This document shows, in pieces, positions 9,367 through 18,053 of a DNA stretch of 45,392 nucleotides. Numbering within the stretch: the first letter of the stretch is position 1; each line of letters opens with the position of its first letter. The notes beneath the pieces are model-generated. The model was given only the letters and a program-made list of their open reading frames with translations, was not told where the DNA came from and made no database searches. The translations under genes were made by a program, and so were the position numbers. The DNA is from Lachnospiraceae bacterium. GTDB taxonomy: Bacteria; Bacillota; Clostridia; Lachnospirales; Lachnospiraceae. The DNA lies in the NCBI GenBank assembly GCA_022781395.1, contig JALETS010000075.1, positions 1-45,392 on the forward strand, written 5' to 3'.

Positions 9367-11232
9367 CTATTTATATTTCAACGCCCTCATGGCATTGAGC
9401 ACTGCAATAATCATAACGCCGACATCTGCAAAAATCGCCCACCACATGTTAACAAAACCGACAGCACCAAGTGCCAGGCATGCAATCTTAACTGCCAGAG
9501 CAAATACAATATTCTGGTGCACAATGCGCAGTGTCTTTCGGGAAATGTTCATAGCCGTAGCAATCTTAACCGGATCATCATCCATCAATACAATATCCGC
9601 CGCCTCAATTGCCGCATCAGATCCCAGCGCGCCCATGGCAATACCAAGGTCTGCTCTGGAAAGAACCGGTGCATCATTGATACCGTCGCCCACAAAAGCA
9701 AGCTTTTCTTTTTCCCCTTTGGCGGCAAGCAGATTCTCTACCTCTGATACTTTATCGGCCGGAAGCAGTTCACTCTTTACCACATCAATGCCCAGCTCTG
9801 CTGCCACTGCCTCTGCCACCGTTTTTGCATCGCCGGTTAACATAACTACTTGTTTTACCCCTGCTGCTTTCAGGCCGGAAACTGCCTTCTTCGCCTCCGG
9901 TTTTACCACATCAGAGATAAGAATATAACCTGCATATCTGCCATCCACAGCTACATGGACTTCCGTTCCTATCTTCTGCGGCTGATCATAAGCAATGCCA
10001 AGCTGCTTCATCAGCTTTCCGTTTCCTGCTGCCACGCTCCGGCTATCGATACATGCCTGCACACCATGACCGCTGATCTCTTCCACATCACCGACTCTCG
10101 ACTGGTCAATCTCCCGGCCGTATGCCTCTTTCAGACTCTTACTGATCGGATGATTGGAATAACATTCCGCATAAGCTGCCAGTTCCAGCAGTTCCTCCTT
10201 GGAAAAGCCTTCGGCCGGCTCCGTATGCGTTACCTCAAACACGCCCTTGGTTAAGGTTCCCGTCTTATCACATACCACATATCTGGTCTGTGCCAAAGCT
10301 TCCAGATACACGGAACCTTTGATCAGGATTCCTTTAGCAGAAGCACCTCCGATACCGCCAAAGAAACTAAGAGGAATCGAAATCACCAGGGCACAAGGAC
10401 AGCTGATAACCAAAGTCGTCAACGCTCTTATAACCCATTGTGACCAGTTAGCCGGATGTCCCAGAAGTAAGTTGATTACCGGTGGCAGCAACGCCAGGGC
10501 CAGGGCTCCATAGCAGACAACCGGTGTGTAATATCTTGCAAATCTGGTAATGAAGTTCTCAGATCTGGATTTCTTCATACTGGAGTTCTCCACCAGCTCC
10601 AATATCTTAGATACCGTAGACTCTCCAAATTCTTTGGTTGTCCGGATGCGGAGCACACCGGACATATCCACACATCCGCTGATAACCTCATCCCCCTCTT
10701 TAACCTCTCTCGGCAGGCTCTCTCCTGTCAAAGCACTGGTATTGAGGGATGCAGAACCGTCTATTACGATACCGTCTAAGGGCACCTTTTCCCCCGGTTG
10801 CACTGTGATGATGGTGCCAATAGCAACTTCATCCGGATCTACCTGTTCCAGTTTGCCATCCACTTCAATATTAGCATAATCCGGACGAATATCCATCAGT
10901 TGTGAAATATTCTTCCTGCTCTTTCCCACAGCATAGCTCTGGAAGAATTCTCCAACCTGATAGAAAAGCATGACCGCCACGCCCTCTACATAATCTCCAA
11001 GGATGATGGCTCCCACGGTAGCTGCTGCCATCAAAAAGTTTTCATCAAAAACTTCTCCATGAGCAATCCCAAGAACAGCTTTTTTCAAAATATCATATCC
11101 TATGATAAAATAAGGCACCATGTATAATGTCAGCCTCAGATACGGATTTTCCACAGGAATGAAATGGAATACAACCACCATAACCGATGCAATAATAATA
11201 CGGATCAATACTTTTTTCTGCTTTCTGCTCAT
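9367..11232 (-). CDS. Heavy-metal P1B-type ATPase (Zn/Cd/Co class)
   Basis: SCPCAL, DKTGTLTKG, NHPISKSL and GDGINDAPVL motifs. No N-terminal CXXC metal-binding domain. Start at MSRKQKK with GGAGGAG SD. Confidence 0.93.
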   Translation of the reverse strand: MSRKQKKVLIRIIIASVMVVVFHFIPVENPYLRLTLYMVPYFIIGYDILKKAVLGIAHGEVFDENFLMAAATVGAIILGDYVEGVAVMLFYQVGEFFQSYAVGKSRKNISQLMDIRPDYANIEVDGKLEQVDPDEVAIGTIITVQPGEKVPLDGIVIDGSASLNTSALTGESLPREVKEGDEVISGCVDMSGVLRIRTTKEFGESTVSKILELVENSSMKKSRSENFITRFARYYTPVVCYGALALALLPPVINLLLGHPANWSQWVIRALTTLVISCPCALVISIPLSFFGGIGGASAKGILIKGSVYLEALAQTRYVVCDKTGTLTKGVFEVTHTEPAEGFSKEELLELAAYAECYSNHPISKSLKEAYGREIDQSRVGDVEEISGHGVQACIDSRSVAAGNGKLMKQLGIAYDQPQKIGTEVHVAVDGRYAGYILISDVVKPEAKKAVSGLKAAGVKQVVMLTGDAKTVAEAVAAELGIDVVKSELLPADKVSEVENLLAAKGEKEKLAFVGDGINDAPVLSRADLGIAMGALGSDAAIEAADIVLMDDDPVKIATAMNISRKTLRIVHQNIVFALAVKIACLALGAVGFVNMWWAIFADVGVMIIAVLNAMRALKYK

Positions 11233-11250
11233 AATCTCCTCCAATCGAGA

Positions 11251-11268
11251 CATTAGTCTGATCTAATG
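11251..11268. promoter_or_regulatory. Palindrome, candidate ArsR operator
   Basis: CATTAG-TCTGAT-CTAATG perfect 6-bp arms in the leader of the metal-ATPase/arsR operon. Confidence 0.45.
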
Positions 11269-11442
11269 CGTTTCCACTTAGTATATGTCTTTTTATCACT
11301 TGGTTTCTTTATATGAACATTTAAACACTTATTTAATTAATTGTCAAGAATATAATTTGTTCTTTTATGGGAAAAACGTAAAAACAGCAGGCTGTTTCCA
11401 GTCCGCTGTTAATAACTTTTACTATTATCATTTTCAACAATA

Positions 11443-12894
11443 CTATACATTAATCTCTGCTTTTACACCCAGCAGATCTTTATTTTCTTCCAGAATCGGA
11501 TTCACGATCTCCTGTAAGAACTTCTCCACCTGAAGCGGTGCACGTCCCACATATTTGGACGGGTCCATGGTCTTCTGTAAGTCCTCCAGACTCATATTGA
11601 ATGCAGGGTCCTCTGCAATCAGTTCAAGCAGATTGTTATCCTTGCCCTCGCGCTTCACATTGGCACCTGCAATCATCGACAACTCCCTGATCTTCTCATG
11701 CAGCTCCTGGCGGTTGCCACCCATCTTAACCGCATCCATCATTATATTTTCCGTTGCCATAAAAGGAAGCTCACTCATCAGACGCTTGGTAATGACCTTA
11801 TCATATACCACCAGACCGTCAACCACGTTAAGGCACAGATCCAAGATACCGTCAATGGCTAAGAATGCCTCCGGAATGGAAAGCCTCTTGTTGGCAGAAT
11901 CATCCAGGGTTCTCTCAAACCACTGTGTGGCGGAAGTGATCGCCGGATTCAGCGCATCTACCATAACAAATCTGGATAAGGATGCAATACGCTCACTTCT
12001 CATTGGATTTCTCTTATATGCCATTGCAGAGGAACCGATCTGACTCTTTTCGAAAGGTTCTTCCACTTCTTTTAAATGCTGTAACAGTCTGATGTCATTG
12101 GACATCTTATGGGCCGATGCGGCAATGCCTGCCAAAATATTGCAGACTCTTGTATCCACCTTACGGGAATAGGTCTGACCCGATACCGGATAACATTTCT
12201 CAAATCCCATCTTCTTTGCAATCATGGGATCGATCTTATCAATGGTTTCCTGATCGCCGTCAAATAACTCTAAGAAAGATGCCTGTGTTCCTGTGGTTCC
12301 CTTTGAACCAAGCAGCTTCAGGGTAGACAAAACATAATCCAGATCCTCTAAGTCAAGACAGAATTCCTGTGCCCAAAGCGTTGCTCTCTTACCTACCGTA
12401 GTCGGCTGTGCCGGTTGGAAGTGGGTAAACGCCAGAGTCGGCAGATTCTTATAGGTATCAGCGAATTTGGCAAGCTCCGCAATCACATTGACCAGCTTCT
12501 TTTTCACCAGCTTAAGAGCCTCCCGCATCACGATGATATCCGTATTATCCCCTACGTAACAGGAGGTTGCACCTAAGTGGATAATACCTGCTGCCTTGGG
12601 ACACTGCTGACCATATGCATATACATGACTCATAACATCATGACGTACTTCTTTCTCACGGGCCTTGGCTACATCATAATTAATATCCTCTGCATGAGCC
12701 TTCAGCTCATCAATCTGCTCCCGGGTAATAACAGGCTTGCCGTTCTGGCTTAAACCAAGCTCCATCTCTGTCTCAGCAAGAGCAATCCATAACTTTCTCC
12801 AGGTGCGGAATTTCATATCCGGCGAGAAGATGTACTGCATCTCTTTACTCGCATAACGCTCTGACAAAGGACTTACATATCTGTCTGTACTCAT
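11443..12894 (-). CDS. purB: Adenylosuccinate lyase
   Basis: 483 aa; GTTGTQASFLELF and SSAMAYKRNPMRSERI fumarase/lyase signature. Confidence 0.95.
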   Translation of the reverse strand: MSTDRYVSPLSERYASKEMQYIFSPDMKFRTWRKLWIALAETEMELGLSQNGKPVITREQIDELKAHAEDINYDVAKAREKEVRHDVMSHVYAYGQQCPKAAGIIHLGATSCYVGDNTDIIVMREALKLVKKKLVNVIAELAKFADTYKNLPTLAFTHFQPAQPTTVGKRATLWAQEFCLDLEDLDYVLSTLKLLGSKGTTGTQASFLELFDGDQETIDKIDPMIAKKMGFEKCYPVSGQTYSRKVDTRVCNILAGIAASAHKMSNDIRLLQHLKEVEEPFEKSQIGSSAMAYKRNPMRSERIASLSRFVMVDALNPAITSATQWFERTLDDSANKRLSIPEAFLAIDGILDLCLNVVDGLVVYDKVITKRLMSELPFMATENIMMDAVKMGGNRQELHEKIRELSMIAGANVKREGKDNNLLELIAEDPAFNMSLEDLQKTMDPSKYVGRAPLQVEKFLQEIVNPILEENKDLLGVKAEINV

Positions 12895-12973
12895 AATTGA
12901 TTCTCCTATATTTTATTCTTTGATCATGATTCATTAACATTATAATATACAAAACAGGAAGATAACTCAATAT

Positions 12974-14434
12974 TTATTTCTCATACTCCCCACGGATATC
13001 CTCTGTAGGCGGCTCCATCGGATACTCTCCGGTAAAGCATCCCCGGCAGATATCAAGACCGTCTACCAGCTCCGGCAGTCTTTCCAGTCTCAGATAACCC
13101 AGGGAATCTGCACCGATAATCTGACAGATTTCTTCCACCGACCGGTTATAGGCAATAAGCTGCTCACGGGCCGGTACATCAGTACCAAAATAGCAGGGAT
13201 AAAGGAACGGTGGTGAGCTGACTCTCATATGTACCTCTTTGGCTCCTGCCTCTCGAAGCATTTTCACAATACGATCCGAAGTCGTACCACGTACAATGGA
13301 ATCGTCAATCATTATGATACGCTTACCATTTACCGCTTCTTTGATTGCATTCAGCTTAATCTGCACACTGCTCTCGCGATTCTTCTGTTTCGGTTTAATG
13401 AAAGTCCTGCCCACATAGGCATTCTTTACAAAGGCCTGTCCGTAAGGAATTCCTGACTGCATGGAATAACCAAGCGCCGCACAGTTGCCGGACTCCGGTA
13501 CACCCACTACGAGGTCAGCATCCACCGGGGAATCTATTGCCAGGAAACGCCCCGCTTTGATTCTGGATTCATAGACACTGACACCATCGATATGGCTGTC
13601 CGGTCTGGCGAAATAAATATATTCAAAGATACATCTGCCATGCTGTTCCTTCGGCAGACACATGCTTCTATCTGACTCGATTCCCTTATCCGGTGAAATC
13701 GTCACAATCTCTCCCGGTTCCACATCCCTGATAAAGGTAGCACCAATGGTATCAAGAGCACAGGTCTCTGAAGCTAAGATATACGCATTATCTCTTTTAC
13801 CGATACACAGAGGTTTGAATCCATATGGATCTCTGGCACCGATCAGCTTACGTGGCGACATAACGATCAGGGAATAGGCACCTTTGATCTTCTTCATGGC
13901 GCGTCCTACCGCTTCTTCAACCGTCTTACTGTTCAAACGCTCTCTGGCGATATGATAAGCAATCACTTCCGAATCTATGGTTGTCTGGAAAATTGCCCCG
14001 GAATATTCCAGCTCGTGCCTAAGCTCCGGTGCATTGATCAGGTTACCGTTATGTGCCAGTCCCAAAGTACCCTTGACATAATTTAATACAAGCGGCTGCG
14101 CATTTTCTCTGGTGCTGCTGCCGGCAGTAGAATACCGCACATGCCCTACACCGATATCGCCTTTTAATTTTTCCAACGTATCCGGTGTGAAGTTTTCATT
14201 GAGAAGTCCCATTTCCTTGGCACTTAACACCTTACCCTTGGGGCCGTTCGTATCGCTGACTGCAATACCACAGCTTTCCTGTCCCCTGTGCTGGAGAGCA
14301 AACAGTCCGTAATAGATAGTGGAAGCTACATCATTGCCATCAAAGTCATAGATGCCGAATACACCACACTCTTCTCCCAGCTTGTCTGTCTGCTCCGTAT
14401 ACATTTCTTTTTCCGTGTTCATTTTCTCCTCCAT
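12974..14434 (-). CDS. purF: Amidophosphoribosyltransferase
   Basis: GECGVFGIYD glutaminase N-terminus and IIMIDDSIVRGTTS PRTase motif. Start set to MEEKMNTEKEM; the 35-codon upstream extension in the track looks non-coding. Confidence 0.95.
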   Translation of the reverse strand: MEEKMNTEKEMYTEQTDKLGEECGVFGIYDFDGNDVASTIYYGLFALQHRGQESCGIAVSDTNGPKGKVLSAKEMGLLNENFTPDTLEKLKGDIGVGHVRYSTAGSSTRENAQPLVLNYVKGTLGLAHNGNLINAPELRHELEYSGAIFQTTIDSEVIAYHIARERLNSKTVEEAVGRAMKKIKGAYSLIVMSPRKLIGARDPYGFKPLCIGKRDNAYILASETCALDTIGATFIRDVEPGEIVTISPDKGIESDRSMCLPKEQHGRCIFEYIYFARPDSHIDGVSVYESRIKAGRFLAIDSPVDADLVVGVPESGNCAALGYSMQSGIPYGQAFVKNAYVGRTFIKPKQKNRESSVQIKLNAIKEAVNGKRIIMIDDSIVRGTTSDRIVKMLREAGAKEVHMRVSSPPFLYPCYFGTDVPAREQLIAYNRSVEEICQIIGADSLGYLRLERLPELVDGLDICRGCFTGEYPMEPPTEDIRGEYEK

Positions 14435-14522
14435 ATTCCGTCCTCTCTTCCACAGACAACGGATTCTGCTTTCTTCAAAACTCCCACGTATACCTCTGTA
14501 AACGTCCTGCCGTCTCGCATTT

Positions 14523-14580
14523 GGTTTACATAATTCCAAATCCCATCAGTTTACATAATAGTAATTTATGTTTACATATT
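14523..14580 (-). promoter_or_regulatory. Cluster of three ATTATGTAAAC-type motifs upstream of purF
   Basis: GTTTACATAAT (plus-strand reading) at about 14524-14534 and 14549-14559, variant GTTTACATATT at 14570-14580, plus a weaker GTTTTACACAA next to it. Confidence 0.5.
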
Positions 14581-14592
14581 TGTTTTACACAA

Positions 14593-15792
14593 CTACTTCT
14601 GATATTTCTTCTCATACTCATCCACCGTTGCCATAATCTCCTTAGCATACTGCGGATACTGCTCTACCAGCTCTTTGATATCCTTCTGGGAGCTTCCTGC
14701 CACAATTTCTTTATTATAGTCCATACGGCGTCTTAAGGACTGTCTCCTTACAATAAGATTATGCCGAATTTCCACCATTTCCTTATGATCCAGTATTGCC
14801 TCCGTCTGATGCAGCCAGATTGCCGGATCTTTAATCTGGTAGCGCTTCAGGATCTGTAATAATTCCTGCTGACTGTAATCCAGCTCCAGTTCCGCCTTGC
14901 GGTATTTCTCCCGCTCTTCTTTCTCTACCAGATAGTTCTGCCACATTTCATGCAGCTCTTTGGCACTGGATACACCGTATTTCAAATATAAATAATCCAA
15001 CAGGTTTGTGTTATTTACATAGCGGATCTTCACTTTATTCTGTAAAAGGATCAGTTTATTGATCCCTGTCTCTACCCGGCGCAGCTCCCTTTTGGCATCC
15101 ATATGCTTGACATAGATTACCGTAATGGCAATCGCTGCCGCTGCCGCTGTCAGCAGATATCCCGTTCTGGTATCCATCTCCAGAAAGAACTGCAGTAATA
15201 AAAGAAGTATGATGCACAAGCCCAAAGCTGTCACGCAGATCAGCGTCATCCCTTTCGTGTCAGAAATCATTCCTATCAGTTCATTCTTACGAAACAGATA
15301 AGCATGCTTCTCCCCTTCCAGGCGATTTAAATCCTGCTTAATCAGACTTTGATAATTCTCCGCCTCTGTCAGCTTCTCATATCCCTCCTGTACCTCATCG
15401 GCTACACGTTCCATATGCTGAAACTGTTCATCCGTAATTCTCCTGGGTCTGCCCATATAGTCTGCCTTACTGTCCTGCAGCAACGATACTCTCTTGGCAC
15501 ACTCTTTGAGCTGTTCACTTTCTTCCGGCGGCAGTGCCTCAATCTCTTCCATATCCTTCAGATATGAGGTTACCATATCATATTCAAAATTCAGATTCTC
15601 CAGTTCTTTGGTGGCATCTGCCATCTTTTCCAGACAGTTCCTGACATAATCTGTCCTCTGCTCTTTGTTGTGGTAGTCAATCTGTCCGACAATCTCGTCA
15701 TCATCTTCCCATGATTCATCATAGAATTCATCGTCATCATGTTTTCTGAATCTTGCCAGCAATTTTTTAAATAAACCCATCTTCATAACCAT
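14593..15792 (-). CDS. Coiled-coil protein with two central TM helices, unknown function
   Basis: 399 aa; acidic N-terminus, coiled coils flanking two TMs (LICVTALGLCIILLLLLQFFL; GYLLTAAAAAIAITVIYV); last gene of the 14593-21617 cluster. Confidence 0.75.
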   Translation of the reverse strand: MVMKMGLFKKLLARFRKHDDDEFYDESWEDDDEIVGQIDYHNKEQRTDYVRNCLEKMADATKELENLNFEYDMVTSYLKDMEEIEALPPEESEQLKECAKRVSLLQDSKADYMGRPRRITDEQFQHMERVADEVQEGYEKLTEAENYQSLIKQDLNRLEGEKHAYLFRKNELIGMISDTKGMTLICVTALGLCIILLLLLQFFLEMDTRTGYLLTAAAAAIAITVIYVKHMDAKRELRRVETGINKLILLQNKVKIRYVNNTNLLDYLYLKYGVSSAKELHEMWQNYLVEKEEREKYRKAELELDYSQQELLQILKRYQIKDPAIWLHQTEAILDHKEMVEIRHNLIVRRQSLRRRMDYNKEIVAGSSQKDIKELVEQYPQYAKEIMATVDEYEKKYQK

Positions 15793-15828
15793 GCCTTTCT
15801 CACCATTCAGGTCAGGCTGTCATAACAA

Positions 15829-16674
15829 CTATGATACATACTCCCTGTATTTCTCTTTCAGACTGTTTGTCAGTTTCTCTATTTCATTATAATAAGGTAC
15901 CGTATTTCCCAAGGTACTGTTACCTTCTTCTTTAAACACCCGCAGTGTAAAGAGCATACGATTCTCATCAGTGCCCTCAAACTGACCGACTGCCTGATTG
16001 ATCCGCTTTTCCACCGCAAGAGAAGCATCATGATATTCCGGATGCTCCGCAATAAAAGTAATATAATCCTTATCCTGGCAGGACATACGCATAGCTGCCA
16101 GATAAGAAATCAGATTTTCTTCCTCATGTCCAATCTGATAGGACTGCATGAACCACTCTGCAGCCTGTTTAAACATAAACATACCGGCACATGACACTCC
16201 CATATTATGAAGAATTTTCGCCTGCAAAATCTTATCCGTTTCCGGAATCCGGGCAAGCAGGCTATGATACTGCTCCAGTGCTGCATAATACTTTCGATTC
16301 TGCAACAGGTAATCCGCTTTGGCCTTTTTACGTTCATAAGGATTTAATCCTTCATTGGCCTTTATGACCTCCTCCGTCCGGGCAATGACCTCTTCCGGAT
16401 ACAGATTCACATATTCCAGTATCGTACCGACATAAGCCACCGTAGAGCCCTTCTGATTAAGAAGTATATACAAAGAATGCGCCAGTTGATTCAGTCCGCA
16501 CTGTTCGTCCAGCCACTGCACCATCTCGTGCTGCATGATATCCTGATCCAATAGTTCAGCCTTTTCCACAAAAAGATAACATAGCTCTTCCACAGAATAT
16601 AGGTTTACATAAAATCTCTCCACATAATATGGCTTTTCAGCATATCTGCCTGTTTCCAAGATAATCCGGCTCAT
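15829..16674 (-). CDS. Helical-repeat (TPR-like) protein, unknown function
   Basis: Tandem helices including ADYLLQNRKYYAALEQYHSLLARIP and AKILHNMGVSCAGMFMFKQAAEWFMQSYQIG. Start at MSRIILETG with AAGGAG SD. Confidence 0.75.
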   Translation of the reverse strand: MSRIILETGRYAEKPYYVERFYVNLYSVEELCYLFVEKAELLDQDIMQHEMVQWLDEQCGLNQLAHSLYILLNQKGSTVAYVGTILEYVNLYPEEVIARTEEVIKANEGLNPYERKKAKADYLLQNRKYYAALEQYHSLLARIPETDKILQAKILHNMGVSCAGMFMFKQAAEWFMQSYQIGHEEENLISYLAAMRMSCQDKDYITFIAEHPEYHDASLAVEKRINQAVGQFEGTDENRMLFTLRVFKEEGNSTLGNTVPYYNEIEKLTNSLKEKYREYVS

Positions 16675-16716
16675 CCGACGCACTCCTTTCCTCATTGATT
16701 CTGTCATACCGCGATC

Positions 16717-18036
16717 TTATACTCTAAAACTGTCTTCCCACACCTGTCCACTGGCCGGAAAGAACTCTCCAAATCCCAGATCTGTTACTTTTATCTGCAC
16801 CGTATCAGGAGAACTCATCGATACCGCCAAACGGTATCGCATATAAGGAGCCTCACTACTGCCCGTATGCTGAAGCGGTACTTCCTTGATTTCCCTGTCC
16901 TTGCCCGTAAGGGGGGTTATGACAAATGCAAGTTCTTTTTCTTTGCCTAACAAAAACTCACATTCCTTCTTTACCTCATACCAGTTTTCTCCTGCATCCA
17001 ACAGAGCAAAGTAAGATTCCTTTCCCTGACGCAGCACATTCATTCCGATATTGGACTTCAACTTATCTTTTCCCAGAAAGACATGCTTCTGACCTGCCTC
17101 ACTGGGTTCCATCTTCTCGATCAGACCAAAACAGGCACCTCTGCTGAACAGGTTGTTCCCCTGGAAAACTCTCCTATTATGGCAGAGAAATTGTAATGAT
17201 CTCTCATTCCATCCTGCACGGAAACCATCTCCCAACAAATAGACGGAAGACACAATCCTTCCCTCGCACATTTTCTGTAAAATGCCAAGAAAGCGTTCAT
17301 CCGCCAATCGATAAGCATCCTGTTTGATGCTTTCCTCCTCAGATTCCTCCGGAATGACCAGGGTATCATAAATCTGTTCCTCGATCAATGCAACAATCGG
17401 GGTGGTACGCTTATTACATTCCAATCGATATGTTTTGAGCCGTATTCCATTATGTTCGCAAGCAATCACCTGATGATGCCACAGTTCCGGCGGCTGATGC
17501 AGCATAAAGAAATAAAAGCTCTCCGTATGACTCTGAAAATAGATGCGGGAAGTTTTCAGATTCAGGTTCGCTGCTGCCTTGGCCAGTATCTCTACCATCC
17601 TGTCATCCAGATCATCTACAGTGAACATGATTGCATCTATATTTTCGATTGAGGCAATAAAATTCATCAACGTCATACTGCGTTTCATAAACAATGTTAA
17701 AAGCGCTACCGGATCAAACATCTCCCCGTCCAGTTCGATCTCCTCACCTTTTCGGGCCATGGATATCAGCCCCTCCACGGGAAGCATGTCCTCTTCCTCC
17801 CTGTATTTCAAGGCATCTTTGCCATAATACCACTGATTAACGCCTTTACGTTTACATAACATTGTCGGAATATTGTACTGCTTCGTCCCCACCACGGTGG
17901 CAACCATTTCCACATCTCCCTGCCCATAGAGACAATAACTGATCTGGGAATACTGCTCACCCAGGTCATAACCCACCAGTACACTTCCTTTATGCAGTTT
18001 GCTCTCCTCTTTTTTTTCCAAAAACATATAACTCAT
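16717..18036 (-). CDS. DUF5716-like protein with degenerate actin/Hsp70-type fold
   Basis: GYDLGEQYSQISY (phosphate-1-like), VYLLGDGFRAGW (adenosine-like), FSRGACFGLI (connect-2-like). Family name from recall, not searched. Confidence 0.7.
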   Translation of the reverse strand: MSYMFLEKKEESKLHKGSVLVGYDLGEQYSQISYCLYGQGDVEMVATVVGTKQYNIPTMLCKRKGVNQWYYGKDALKYREEEDMLPVEGLISMARKGEEIELDGEMFDPVALLTLFMKRSMTLMNFIASIENIDAIMFTVDDLDDRMVEILAKAAANLNLKTSRIYFQSHTESFYFFMLHQPPELWHHQVIACEHNGIRLKTYRLECNKRTTPIVALIEEQIYDTLVIPEESEEESIKQDAYRLADERFLGILQKMCEGRIVSSVYLLGDGFRAGWNERSLQFLCHNRRVFQGNNLFSRGACFGLIEKMEPSEAGQKHVFLGKDKLKSNIGMNVLRQGKESYFALLDAGENWYEVKKECEFLLGKEKELAFVITPLTGKDREIKEVPLQHTGSSEAPYMRYRLAVSMSSPDTVQIKVTDLGFGEFFPASGQVWEDSFRV

Positions 18037-18053
18037 CCGTTCTGAATACCCTT

